Source: Rhynchopus euleeides (lineage: Eukaryota > Euglenozoa > Diplonemea > Diplonemida > Diplonemidae). From it: a DNA stretch of 64,000 bases. Position numbers and translations under genes: made by a program. Location: positions 558,001 through 622,000 of the forward strand of contig OY723262.1 of assembly GCA_963210315.1 (NCBI GenBank), written 5' to 3'. The notes beneath the pieces are model-generated. The model did no database searches, had not been told where the DNA came from, and saw only the letters and a program-made list of their open reading frames with translations. Positions 41,801 to 53,134 of this stretch are shown in pieces (within the stretch, counting starts at the first letter, position 1; each line of letters begins with the position of its first letter).

Positions 41801-43130
41801 CTTCTAGCACACTGTGTCATGCCCCCCCAGGCTTCCAGCACAGTGTGTCATGCCCCCCCAGGCTTCCAGCACACTGTGTCATGCCCCCCCAGGCTTCCAG
41901 CACACTGTGTCATGCCCCCCCAGGCTTCTAGCACACTGTGTCATGCCCCCCCAGGCTTCCAGCACACTGTGTCATGCCCCCCCAGGCTTCTAGCACACTG
42001 TGTCATGCCCCCCCAGGCTTCTAACACACTGTGTCATGCCCCCCCAGGCTTCCAGCACACTGTGTCATGCCCCCCCAGGCTTCCAGCACAGTGTGTCATG
42101 CCCCCCCAGGCTTCTAGCACACTGTGTCATGCCCCCCCAGGCTTCCAGCACACTGTGTCATGCCCCCCCAGGCTTCCAGCACACTGTGTCATGCCCCCCC
42201 AGGCTTCTAGCACACTGTGTCATGCCCCCCCAGGCTTCCAGCACACTGTGTCATGCCCCCCCAGGCTTCCAGCACAGTGTGTCATGCCCCCCCAGGCTTC
42301 TAGGACACTGTGTCATGCCCCCCCAGGCTTCCAGCACACTGTGTCATGCCCCCCCAGGCTTCCAGCACACTGTGTCATGCCCCCCCAGGCTTCTAACACA
42401 CTGTGTCATGCCCCCCCAGGCTTCCAGCACACTGTGTCATGCCCCCCCAGGCTTCCAGCACAGTGTGTCATGCCCCCCCAGGCTTCTAGCACACTGTGTC
42501 ATGCCCCCCCAGGCTTCCAGCACACTGTGTCATGCCCCCCCAGGCTTCTAGCACACTGTGTCATGCCCCCCCAGGCTTCCAGCACACTGTGTCATGCCCC
42601 CCCAGGCTTCCAGCACAGTGTGTCATGCCCCCCCAGGCTTCCAGCACACTGTGTCATGCCCCCCCAGGCTTCTAGCACACTGTGTCATGCCCCCCCAGGC
42701 TTCCAGCACACTGTGTCATGCCCCCCCAGGCTTCCAGCACAGTGTGTCATGCCCCCCCAGGCTTCTAGGACACTGTGTCATGCCCCCCCAGGCTTCCAGC
42801 ACACTGTGTCATGCCCCCCCAGGCTTCCAGCACACTGTGTCATGCCCCCCCAGGCTTCCAGCACAGTGTGTCATGCCCCCCCAGGCTTCTAGCACACTGT
42901 GTCATGCCCCCCCAGGCTTCCAGCACACTGTGTCATGCCCCCCCAGGCTTCTAGCACACTGTGTCATGCCCCCCCAGGCTTCTAACACACTGTGTCATGC
43001 CCCCCCAGGCTTCTAGCACACTGTGTCATGCCCCCCCAGGCTTCCAGCACACTGTGTCATGCCCCCCCAGGCTTCTAACACACTGTGTCATGCCCCCCCA
43101 GGCTTCTAGCACACTGTGTCATACCCCCAG
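38801..43130. repeat. 31-bp minisatellite, 139 units in perfect register
   Basis: The unit begins CACACTGTGTCATGCCCCCC and ends CAGGCTTCCAG. From 38801 to 43109 there are 139 units with no indel, then a degenerate partial unit. Variation is almost confined to a few sites (CCAGCAC, CTAGCAC, CTAACAC, CTAGGAC, and CACTG/CAGTG). These variants form higher-order blocks: stretches around 40698-41100 and 41597-42000 repeat the same variant order. 31 is not a multiple of 3, so the open frames are by-products. Confidence 0.95.
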
Positions 43131-43936
43131 GCCGCCTTCCTCCCCCACTCCGTCGCAGTCACGAAGTGGCTTTTCGGCGATCGCAGTGCTCCGTCCCTCC
43201 TGCTGCAACCAACTGAGGCTTCCGTCCCGTTGCCCGTCGCCACCTCGAGGGAGGTATCCCGGGGTTTCGACGGCGTCGTCCGGCCCGCCGTCGCCTCACG
43301 CCTACCAGTGCCTACCTCCGCCAGCTCCGCCACTCAGGAAGCACAGCTTTGACACCCGCGCCCTCGTCACACACATCTCTACCGCGCCCCTGCGCTGTGC
43401 TCCTCCGTCTCGTTCGCACCCCCTTTACCCTTCATGCCCGTGCAGCACTGTCACCAGCTTTCCGGCGTAGTCGCCGCCGGTGTCCCCGCTGAGCTTCCAC
43501 AGGAACAGCCGGCAGACTACTTCGTGACAGGCAGCCGCCCTGGATCCCGTGCCAGAAGTCAACAAACGCGTCGGTGATCCGCTCCCGCCCCGCGGCAGCC
43601 TTTTCGGTGACCTCGAAGGTGTGCACCAATTCCGACTGCGCCTCGCGTTGCAGCTGCCCGCCCCAACTCCTTCCCCTCCCGTCGCCCAGTCAGTCCCTCT
43701 CGCGTGCCGCCAGCTTTGGACCACACCCCGCTCGGCCCGCCTCGGCAGTTGTCCCCAGTACGCGCGCCTCCCGGGTCGGGTTCGCGCCCACACTTTACCA
43801 GCCCCCTTGCGCATCGTTTTTTGAGCGCGCGGGAACGCGCAGCACCCCTGGCCATCGGCCAGTCGCCACCCCCCCCCGGCGCCCCCACCGCCCTCCGCGT
43901 CCAGCGCCAGGACAGCACATCCCCTGCTGGCACTGT

Positions 43937-44015
43937 TGCGCGGGGGGCCGCGCGAAGCGCGGCCCCGCGACCCCACCCCCACCCCGCGCGAAGCGCGGGG
44001 TGGGGTCGCGGGGCT
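43937..44015. repeat. Nested CG-rich palindromes
   Basis: GCCGCGCGAAGCGCGGC and CCCGCGCGAAGCGCGGG hairpins lie back to back, with flanking GGGGTCGCGGGG arms. They could fold into a cruciform. No function assigned. Confidence 0.6.
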
Positions 44016-44467
44016 GGGGGTGGGGGTTTATCCTTATCTTCCTTGGGGGTGCAGGACCTCCCCCATGATTGACGAGTTGGGGGTATAGCTTGGCGGACGA
44101 TGACGTGGCATCGACAGCGGCTTGCACCCCCCCCTGAAATAGGCGCGTGAACTCTTGCGTCACTTCGCACATTGTGCATCATGTTCAAATGACACGCAGG
44201 AGCCAGTAGGCTGCCTTTCAAACGGGGTGCCTGTCCCTGCTGGACAGGGGGGTCTGGGGCCCAGCTGCCGGAGGCCATGGGAGTGAACATTTATTCCTGG
44301 CGGGCGCGGTTACTCACGGTATGGTCCCTCGGGGCCAAGCTGCGATGCCAGCACGCTAACCCAAATTGCAATACGGCGGGCGCAGATTCGGTGTGAATTG
44401 GGCTGCATCCTGGGTAGCCCGGGCCCTACCCGATGTGACGATAAATTGTCGCGCAAGGACACGCCAC

Positions 44468-44530
44468 AGGGGGGTCTGGGGGGCGGAGCCCCCCAGCCGC
44501 CGGAGGCCACGGTAGTGAACGTCTGTTCAC
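44468..44530. repeat. Dispersed hairpin repeat copy
   Basis: GGGGTCTGGGGGGCGGAGCC hairpin followed by CCGCCGGAGGCCACGGTAGT. The same core is at 3913-3975, and a diverged copy lies at 44245-44290. Confidence 0.7.
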
Positions 44531-45914
44531 AGGTTGGGGGCGCAGGAGGGGGGGGGGGGGGCGGATGTTTATGGCGGTTCCTCAAATTGAAGCCTTGCCT
44601 GGAGCTGCTCCACAGCGTCCCGGGCATCGCTCTTCGCAGGAACTCCTCCTTCAAACGGTGCATGGGGATGTAGCGGCGGATGGTGCTCTCGTCGATCTGG
44701 CACAGGTCCTCCTGCAGCCACCTGATGCGCTCTTGCTTCGCAGAACTCGCCATCGTCACGCTTCTTCCTGACGCAGGCCTCCGCGAGCTGCTTCACCAGC
44801 TCCGCGTCCCCCCGATGCAACTGCGCGCGCTGGAGGGGGGCCCCGGATGGGAGGGCTAGGCGGTGCCGCATGGCTACACCTCGTGCAGGCTGCTGGATCG
44901 ACGCCGCGGTCCCTGCAGCCGGATCGTCGCAAACCCCAGAGCTTGTGCGGCCAGGTGCAGGGCTGCCACCTGTCTCGACCCGCATCTCCGCCCAGGCCCG
45001 CCCAGTCCCGTAGCTCACGCCCGACTAGGCGTTTCATCGCCTCGGGGATGAACCCCTCCGGAACTGGGTTCTTCCCCAGCCGTACGGCCTCGTCGTACAG
45101 CGCCCGTCTCCTGTATCGCTTTCATGAGCCGCTCGCGAGGGGGTGAAGGTGCAGCGCCCCTCGACGGGGTGCTGGAGGATGGCCCTCAGGTCATCGGGCT
45201 CATCGCGGTGGTATTGACAACTTGAGGCCCCCTGTGGTTAAGCCCCCCCTTGCCAGACCCCCCAGGGGGGGCTTAAACACGGGGGATCCCAGGTAATAGC
45301 GTTTTCCTCGCTGCCCCTGTCGCTGCCTCCCGTGGGGTCTCGACAGCACTAGACATTTCTGCGCAGGTAGATTGCCTCCACTACAGGCTCACCCTAGACG
45401 AAGAGGGTGTCGCCATGGGAACCAAAAACCTGATGAAGTGGTGTGTAGTGCTAACACGCCATGAAAGCCTCGCCAACCTGGCCAATTTAGCCGGAGGGGC
45501 ATCGGTCTACCTGGAACAATGAGACGCTCAAAATACCAAGGGAACCCGCACGTCTTCTTTGGAATTCCCCTCAACGGGGAACACGCACCTGACCTGGTGT
45601 CCCAAGGCCACGACGCCTCCCCCCACCTGGCACACCGGATCCCGCTGGACTGTGGGGACGTCACTAAAGTGCTTGCGTAATAACACTGTGTTCACCACCT
45701 CCGGTCTTCACGGTCAGGTGAAGATCAATTTTGCAGATCGCGACATGTCATGACCACGTCATGGGGTTCTTCGGGTGTCCCCATTCAGAAAACACCCGAG
45801 AAATATGACAACTTTGCTAAACTGGACCCAACTCCCCACACTCTTTTTTTTCCCATTTTTTCCATTTTTGGGCTCACTTTTTCTCACTTTTCTCACTCCA
45901 GAGCGAAGGCCCCC

Positions 45915-48900
45915 ACTTGCCTGAATAAGGGATGCACGAAGCGTTGCGACGTCAGCACGAGACGGCAGCTTCACATGGCGGACTATTCGGAAGGTCAGAT
46001 CTGCTTTGAGGAGACCACGACGAGTGAGAGACCGTCTCTGTATCGTGGGATCGCTTGTCACACCGACAAACACACGCAACCCATTCGCATCAACTATTTC
46101 GTACACCGCATGTGTGTTCCCCTTTCGCCGTAGAACAGCCTTCGATGACGCGTGGGTTCTGTTGAACAGCTTGCAGCCGTCATTGATACTTGCCTGAATG
46201 AGGGATGCACAGAGCGTTGCGACTTCGGCACGAGACTGCAGCTTCACATGGCGGACTATTCGGAAGGCCCCGTCTGACTTGAGGATACCACGATGCGCGA
46301 GATAACATCTCTGTGTCGTGGGATCGCTTGCCACACCGACAAACACACGCAACCCATTCGCATCCACCACTTCGTACACCGCATGTGTGTTCCCCTCTCG
46401 CCGTAGAACAGCCTTCGATGACGTGTGTGTGCTGTTCAGCAGCTTGCAGCCGTCTATGATGCTATCCTGAATGAGGGATACACGAAGCGTTGCGACTTCA
46501 GTAGACTGCAGCTTCACATGGCGGACTATTCGGAAGGCGCTGTCTGACTTGAGGATACCACGCTGCGCGAGATTATATCTCTGTGCCCTGGCATCGCTTG
46601 TCACACCGACAAACACACGCAACCCATTCCCATCCACCACTTCGTAAACCGCATGTGTGTTCCCCTCTCGCCGTCGAACAGGCTTCGCTAATACAAATCT
46701 TCTGTTGAGGAGCTTACAGCCATCTGCAATACTTGACTGAATGAGGGATACACAGAGTGTTGGAATCTCAGCACGAGACGGCAGCTTCACATGGCGGACT
46801 ACTCGAAAGGTCACATCTGCCTTGAGGAGACCACGACGAGTGAGAGAACGTCTCCGTGTCGTGGGATCGCTTGTCACACCGACAAATACACGCAACCCTT
46901 TCTCGTCAACTACTTCGTACACCGCATGTGTGTTCCCCTCTCGCCGTAGAACAGCCTTCGGTGATGCAGATATGCTGTTGAGCAGCTTGCAGCCGTCTTT
47001 GATACTTTCCTGAATGAGGGATGCACGGAGCGTTGCGACTTCAGCAGACTGCAGCTTCACATGGCGGACTATTCGGAAGGCCCCGTCTGACTTGAGGATA
47101 CCACGATGCGCGAGATAACTTCTCTGTGTCCTGGGATCGCTTGTCACACCGACAAACACACGCAGCCCATTCTCATCGACCACCTCGCACACTGCATGTG
47201 TGTACCCCTCTCGCTGTAGAACAGCCTTCGGTGATGCAGATACTCTGTTTTGCAGCTTACAGCCGTCTTTGATACTTTCCTGAATGAGGGATGCACGGAG
47301 CGTTGCGACGTCAGCACGAGACTGCAGCTTCACATGGCGGACTATTCGGAAGGCCCGGTCTGACTTGAGGATACCACGACGGGTGAGAGAACGTCTCCGT
47401 GTCGTGGGATCGCTTGTCACACCGACAAACACACGCAACCCATTCTCATCGACCACTTCGCACACCGCATGTGTGTTCCCCTCTCGCCGTAGAACAGCCT
47501 TCGGTGATGCAGCTATTCTGTTGAGCAGCTTGCAGCCGTCGTTGATACTTTCCTGAATGACGGATGCACGGAGCGTTGCGACTTCAGCAGACTGCAGCTT
47601 CACATGGCGGACTATTCGGAAGGCCCGGTCTGACTTGAGGATACCACGACGGGCGAGATAACTTCTCTGTGTCGTGGGATGGCTTGTCACACCGACAAAC
47701 ACACGCAACCCATTCTCATCGACCACTTCGCACACCGCATGTGTGTACCCCTCTCGCTGTAGAACAGGCTTCGATGACGTGTGTGTTCTGTTGAGCAGCT
47801 TGCAGCCGTCTTTGATACTTTCCAGAATGACGGATGCACGGAGCGTTGCGACTTCAGCAGACTGCAGCTTCACATGGCGGACTATTCGGAAGGCCCGATC
47901 TGACTTGAGGATACCGCGATACGCGAGATAACATCTCTGTGTCGTGGGATCGCTTGTCACACCGACAAACACACGCAACCCATTCTCATCGACCACTTCG
48001 TACACCGCATGTGTGTTCCCCTCTCGCTGTAGAACAGCCTTCGATAATACAAATCTTCTGTTGAGGAGCTGACAGCCGTCTTTGATACGTTCCTGAATGA
48101 GGGATGCACGGAGCGTTGCGACTTCAGCAGACTGCAGCTTCACATGGCGGACTATTCGGAAGGCCCGGTCTGACTTGAGGATACCACGACGGGTGAGAGA
48201 ACGTCTCTGTGTCGTGGGATCGCTTGTCACACCGACAAACACACGCAGCCCATTCGCATCCACTACTTCGTACACCGCATGTGTGTTCCCCTCTCGCTGT
48301 AGAACAGCCTTCGATAATACAAACCTTCTGTTGAGGAGCTTACAGCCGTCTTTGATACTTTCCTGAATGAGGGATACACAGAGCGTTGGGATCTCAGCAC
48401 GAGACTGCAGCTTCACATGGCGGACTATTCGGAAGGCCCCGTCAGACTTGAGGATACCACGATGCGCGAGATAGTATCTCTGTGTCCTGGGATCGCTTGT
48501 CACACCGACAAACACACGCAGCCCATTCGCATCCACTACTTCGCACACCGCATGTGTGTACCCCTCTCGCTGTAGAACAGCCTTCGGTGATGCAGATACT
48601 CTGTTGAGCAGCTTGCAGCCGTCTTCGATACTTTCCTGAATGAGGGATGCACGGAGCGTTGCGACTTCAGCAGACTGCAGCTTCACATGGCGGACTATTC
48701 GGAAGGCCCCGTCTGACTTGAGGATACCACGATGCGCGAGATAACTTCTCTGCGTCGTGGGATCGCTTGTCACACCGACAAACACACGCAACCCATTCTC
48801 ATCGACCACTTCGCACACCGCATGTGTGTACCCCTCTCGACGTAGAACAGCCTTCGATGATATATGTTTTCTGTTCAGCAGCTTGCAGCCGTCTTTGATA

Positions 48901-49349
48901 CTTTCCTGAATGAGGGATGCACGGAGGGTTGCGACGTCGGCACGAGACTGCAGCTTCACATGGCGGAGTACTTGAAATGCACAATCTGACTTGAGGATAC
49001 CACGATGAATAAGATGATGTCTCTGTCCTGTGAGATCACCTGTCACACCGACAAACACACGCAGCCCATTCCCATCCACTACTTCGTACACCGAATGTGT
49101 GTGGACCCCCTCTCCACAAGCAACAGCAGTCCTGATGCACGATGTGTGGAGACTTTGGCCGGTGTCCTCATGAACCAGGGTGGGTGGCACATCACGTGAT
49201 GCCTGCAAACAGCACTGGTTCCTCTGAGACCGCAGGCTCGCACGCCACCCGGCTCGCCACGGCGGCAATGCACCCCCTGCCCCCCACCACCCCTGCGGCA
49301 CTCGCAGCTGTCCAGTCGATGCCGCCACAAGCTTCCGCATGCACCACAT
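45915..49349 (-). pseudogene. GIY-YIG repeat gene copy 2, 5' part
   Basis: This begins at the conserved Met (MWCMRKLVAASTGQ) and encodes the Arg-rich N-terminus and about 11.7 modules of ~91 residues, the last cut by the TIR element. Modules here favour EVVDENGLRVFVGVTSDP, AFRIVRHVKLQ and SLIQESIKDGCKLLNR. The stretch after the YIG-like strand varies (TTQRSYLAHRG, TTQRRSLTRRG, TTQRCYLAYRG, RAQRYNLAQRG). Some modules read KLQSAEV, one residue shorter. Beyond the junction the frame runs ~50 codons into the element before a stop. Counting both halves, copy 2 had ~22 modules plus the nuclease. Confidence 0.85.
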
Positions 49350-50380
49350 CCTGCCACCCCAGTATCAGCCGCAGTGCATTGGGGAGACACAACCAGCTCT
49401 CCCGTGACACCTCTTGTCTGTGTGGTGTCGATGGTGTGTCTGTTGCGAGAATTATGTGATCACAGCTCAACACAGGCGTGTTTCTAGTGGCGGATGAGGA
49501 TGAGTCCTCCGGGCACCCGCTCTTTTTCCGGTTTTCCCCCAGCCAAAGCCCGTTTTTCCAGCCAAGAGCCAGACGTTCACTACCGTGGCCTCCGGTGGCT
49601 GGGGGGCTCTGCCCCCCAGACCCCCCGTGTAGCGTGTGCCCGTCTAGTAACCAAGTCCTTGCGCTTTTTCGGCTGGCACATCAGGGGGTATCGTCGGAAT
49701 AACGGTCCCAAACGCCGTTCTGGGTTTTCCTCCTGCACCCGAGGATGGCGCGAGCGGGAGAAATGCTGCGGAAGGAATACATTCGTACATGACCCAGTTC
49801 CTCAGACTGGGGATTGGGCATCATTTTTGGCTGCTCAAGAATTACGAGCCGGACACCCCCACAGGAAATTTCGATGTGACAACCAAGCTTGTTTCTGCCA
49901 ACAAAACTCATTTCCCGCCTCTGAAATACACCATCACAACTCAGGGAGGGGCCGGGTGTTATTGTACGGCGGGCGGCACCAACCCCTCACTACTGCTGGT
50001 TCGCCCCCTCCCGGCACGGTTAGTAGACAAACAGAACCTCAACACAGGTTAGAGATGAGCGATTCGGCAGTAAGAAAAAACACAAAACACACGGCACCAC
50101 GGCTTTGAGAGTTGTGAGGGGGCACCCTGCTGGAAAGCACGGGCCTCCCCCTCCCCTCATCTACACACATGCAGCCCGCACCCACCACCTGGGGGCGATA
50201 GAAGATGCCGGTGGCACTTTGCCACTCTGCTTTTGTGACCCCACCCCACCTCCCCATCCACGTGACACGCAGAGGCAGTGCAGAACCGCACACCCTCCCG
50301 CGCCCTCCACCACCCACGCCTGCTATGGCGATACGCCACAGGGGAACATCCCTGTCTCTCTCTTTCTCTCTCACTATCCA
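49350..50380. other. Spacer between repeat gene copy 2 and TBC duplicate
   Basis: Similar to 57275-58185. It contains a ~200-bp dispersed hairpin repeat (49571-49770). The rest is the shared upstream flank. No gene seen. Confidence 0.6.
49571..49770. repeat. Dispersed ~200-bp repeat, minus orientation
   Basis: This is the reverse-complement relative of 3600-3800. It contains CACTACCGTGGCCTCCGG, the G/C hairpin, CTAGTAACCAAGTCCTTGCG and a GGATGGCGCGAGCGGGAG stretch. It is present in units 2 and 3 (shortened at 57492-57570), absent in unit 1. Confidence 0.65.
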
Positions 50381-51252
50381 TCACGCATGGACAAAGAACT
50401 GCAAGAGGGGAATCACCTGCAGCTTGGAGAAGTCAGAGAAGAGTGTGCGGACATCACTGGCCGTCTCACACGTCATGATGGCCCGGCCCCTCCACAGGAA
50501 GATAGCGGCAGCCAGGATGGGCAGCAGCAGCAGGTTGTCGAACGCGAGGATGCGGTCCCACAGGTGCAGCAGCTGGTCCACCTCGAGGTAGCCGGAGAAG
50601 GCGCTGAATATCCACGGAAACGCCAGGTCCAGCGGGCGCAGCCCCGTCGACACACAGTGGTACACCACATCAGGGTTGTAGGTCTGGACGAGCCGCTCGA
50701 AGAGCTTGCACAGAGAGAGGATCCCGTCAGGCTTGCTGTTCAGCGATATGAGGTTCACCCAATATCTGCAGTACATCGCGCGGAACGCGAAGTATATCTC
50801 CGTCAGATCGGTATACAGATAGCACAGGGGGGCACACAGGGCGGAGAGGCACTCGTGTGGGATCATCCCGGAAGGCGGGTAGCATTCCAGCACGGTAGAC
50901 CCGCGCTTGTCACCCCCGGTGATGGGTGCCATCGCCTTCTCTGCATACGGCTGGCAGTAGGGGTCGCGGACCTGGTGGGGGTGGTGAGGATGGGGGGTGC
51001 GGTGGGAGACACGATGCTGCCTTGCGTGGTGTGGTGTGGTGGTGTGTTTGTTGATCACAAAGGCGGGGCCACCACAGCGCCATGCCACAGGGTGCGGCAT
51101 ACCAGGGGGAGAAGCACCCGTTCGAGAGTGTCGTCGAAAACAAAGTACGTATCATCGTTGGAGCACTGTTTCAGATCCCATCTCAGATAATCGTCAACAA
51201 GAAGCTCCACCTTCTGCACATCTGCCTGCAGGAGCTGCAGATACGCGTCACG
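50381..51252 (-). pseudogene. TBC1D19-like exons 3 and 2, duplicate (unit 2)
   Basis: Exon 3 (50381-50971, 591 bp) and exon 2 (51076-51252, 177 bp) are both full length with open frames and preserved splice sites. They match the intact gene at 58186-59057 almost completely; one visible change is K to T in NDDTYFVFDD. Exon 1 is missing. Upstream is a cyclase 5' fragment ending at the junction at 51411-51440. It is a gene fragment unless the chimera is spliced and expressed. Confidence 0.8.
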
Positions 51253-51410
51253 CTGCGGTTGGTGAGTGTGGGCAGTGCGGGAGGTGGCCCCATTCCATTC
51301 CCAAACGGCCTTCGGATTGAGGAGGGGCCCTCCCGCGGTGCGCTGTGTCGAGCCAAACCCAAAGCCATGGCCTCCCACACATGACACAACACCCCACAAC
51401 GGGGTGAGAG

Positions 51411-51440
51411 AACTTGTTCTGTAATGCGTTTGTTGCGTGG
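51411..51440. other. Duplication junction with filler (unit 2/3)
   Basis: Same filler and same breakpoints as 33990-34018, with small differences (GGGGTGAGAG for GGGGAGAGAG, GTGGGTCACC for GTGGATCACC). Confidence 0.8.
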
Positions 51441-51595
51441 GTCACCGCCAGAAACCAGGCAGAGCCCGACACAGACAGGATCAGCGACGCCTCCTCTGGG
51501 GGGAAGAAACCGCAGGAGTCGCTGGGTTGCTCGGAAAACCCCACTGCGCCATGGCACACACAGGCCCATATCAACACCCAGGCACCGCAATGCAT
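51437..51595 (-). pseudogene. Cyclase 5' fragment (signal peptide), unit 3
   Basis: Matches 17721-17877, ATG at 51595. The frame continues through the junction into TBC intron 1 for a 115-residue chimera that stops at the exon 2 acceptor (ACCGCAGCGTGA). Confidence 0.85.
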
Positions 51596-53134
51596 CGCTT
51601 GGTGGGTCGAGACGGATCGCAGTGTTTGGGTGGTGGGGAGGAGGATGGCGGTGGTGGTGGAGAGACAGAGAGAGAGAGAGACTAATGTATGCCGGGTGCT
51701 GTTGTTTGCGCCTTGATCTGGGAGCTTTGAGGGGAAAAGGGAGAGAGAGAGAGAGAGAGATGGTAGGAGGGGGTGCAGGGCTTTTCCTAAATCTGGGGGT
51801 CCGGGGGGCTGGTGACCGAAATCGGATACAAAAAAAACGCGCTACTGAGGCACCTGTTTGGGGGGCGGAGAGTGCACTGAGGTGCGGAGGAATGCACCAC
51901 TGAACACAGACACACGGCCCCTCCGGGGCCGTGTGTCTTTGCTTGGTGCATCTTCTCCCTCACAGGCAGCATCCCCCCAGCCGCTCAGCCCCTCAGCACC
52001 CTCCACTCCGGTGAATCCTCGCCAGAAAATTATTTTCCTGCAGTGCAAAAAAAACGCGCTAAACAGAGTGCAAAAAAAACGCGCCAGACAGAGGAAAAAT
52101 CTGAAATTCAAAATCATGGAATCCGGACCCCTAGTTAGGAATAGCTCTGAGGGGGTGAGGAGAAGGTTGTTTTGGAGCTTCAGAGCAAAGCAGCACGGCA
52201 AGCGGCACGGTGTCAAGGGAGGAGCGCTTGAGAGAGAGTGTGAGAGAGAGAGCGAGAGAGGGGGGGGGGGGGCTGGCGGGTACCCCCCACACTCCTCACA
52301 CTCCCCCCCTCAGGGGGGAGGACGAGGACTGGAGGGGGTGCCGCAGTGCCACCACACCCACCCTCCGCTCTACCCGCGGCGCCCTACACGGGGTGGGGGG
52401 TGGGGGTGGGGTAGTGAACAGGAGAAGAAGAATGGACGCACAGAGCCGACCTCCCTCCCGGGGGGAGGGGGGTGGGGGTGGTGGTGTAACACCACGTCTC
52501 CTGTAGGGCGGTTGGTGGGTGGGTGGGTAGTGGTGGTGGTGGTGGTGACGCATTGAAGGCCAGTGTTGAAGGGCGAGATCAATGGAGCTGGTGGTTGCTG
52601 GGAGGGAGGGGGGAGGAGGAGAGGGGGGAAGATCTGCGGGCGTCTTGTTGTGGAATTGCATCGAGGGGGTACAAAGGGTACAATGGCTACGTTTGGCACG
52701 AAGGAGGTGCCGTGGAGGGTAGGGGAGGGGGGTGGGGTTTCAGGGTTTGATTGGGTGTGAACTGCACGGAGAGTTCTGGTTGTGAACGGAATGAAGGACT
52801 TGTTGGTCTCTTGCATCCCTCCCCTGGTGTCGGTGAGAGCTGTCTGTGTGCCGAAAAACGGGCAAAAATCGTTCAAATCGTTCAAAATCGGGCGAACAAA
52901 CCTCTCATACTTCGAATCATACTTCTTTCGCTTTAATGCAGAACAGCTCCGGCAACTTTTATTGAGCGCACTAACCTGGGTCGTGGCCTGCGACTGATGT
53001 GACTGAATGGCCAAAGGAAATGAAGGGCAAATGAGTCAACACGGGGGGGGGGTGAGGTTGGCTCCCATGATGCGTCGCGGGGTGACGCCTTATGGGTTCC
53101 GATTTACCCCCATGTGCACAACAAAAGCAGGGTG
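51596..53134. other. Spacer, cyclase 5' flank to repeat gene copy 3
   Basis: The duplicate of 17878-19096, enlarged by the hAT-like MITE at 51776-52149 and shortened by a deletion near 52910-52985. No gene seen. Confidence 0.7.
51776..52149. mobile_element. 374-bp hAT-type MITE, 8-bp TSD AGGGGGTG
   Basis: TIRs are CAGGGCTTTTCCTAA... at the left and the complement CAGAGCTATTCCTAACTAGG at the right, continuing to GGGGTCCGGA on both. AGGGGGTG flanks both sides (51768-51775, 52150-52157). An 8-bp duplication with CAG-starting TIRs is typical of hAT. The interior has an ACACGGCCCC/GGGGCCGTGT hairpin and two AAAAAAAACGCGC boxes, with no ORF. Units 1 and 2 show the empty site (18044-18060, 34336-34352). 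Confidence 0.9.

Larger units (their letters stand above)
43430..45210 (-). pseudogene. Decayed coding sequence inside the TIR element
   Basis: Protein-like stretches lie on the minus strand in shifting frames. They include DDLRAILQHPVEGRCTFTP (~45185), ALYDEAVRLGKNPVPEGFIP (~45090), ELVKQLAEACVRKKRD (~44790), ERIRWLQEDLCQIDESTIRR and MHRLKEEFLRRAMPG (44600-44740). Further down are VHTFEVTEKAAAGRERITDA (~43600) and CHEVVCRLFLWKLSGDTGGD (~43500). Frame changes and G/C-rich insertions separate them. I recognise no family. They may be remains of the element's own transposase or of captured genes. Confidence 0.45.
38526..45914. mobile_element. 7,389-bp TIR element splitting repeat gene copy 2, TSD ACT
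   Basis: Ends are perfect 15-bp inverted repeats: GGGGGCCTTCGCTCT at 38526-38540 and its complement at 45900-45914. ACT flanks both sides (38523-38525, 45915-45917). Removing the element plus one ACT restores the reading frame of the interrupted gene, an internal proof of the boundaries. The left end has four GTGTCA iterons, a CTTCACCTTAGG stretch and a CTTCGCTC...GAGCGAAG palindrome (38631-38670), matching the right end of the 6009-8066 element. Contents: a 31-bp minisatellite (38801-43130) and decayed minus-strand coding sequence (43430-45210). The superfamily is not identified. 3-bp duplications occur in several. Confidence 0.9.

Noticed and set aside
38776-43016. Long open frames (up to 431 codons) reading VMPPQASSTLCHAPPGF repeats
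   Set aside because: They are by-products of the 31-bp minisatellite. The unit is not a multiple of three, so the same peptide cycles through all frames, and the variant TAG/TAA sites decide where frames end.
38801-43130. CRISPR-like array
   Set aside because: The repeats are contiguous with no unique spacers and no cas genes, in eukaryotic-looking DNA. It is a minisatellite.
35388-49349. Two independent truncated repeat genes at 35388-38525 and 45915-49349
   Set aside because: Removing 38526-45914 plus one ACT joins them in frame within one module, so they are one gene split by an insertion.
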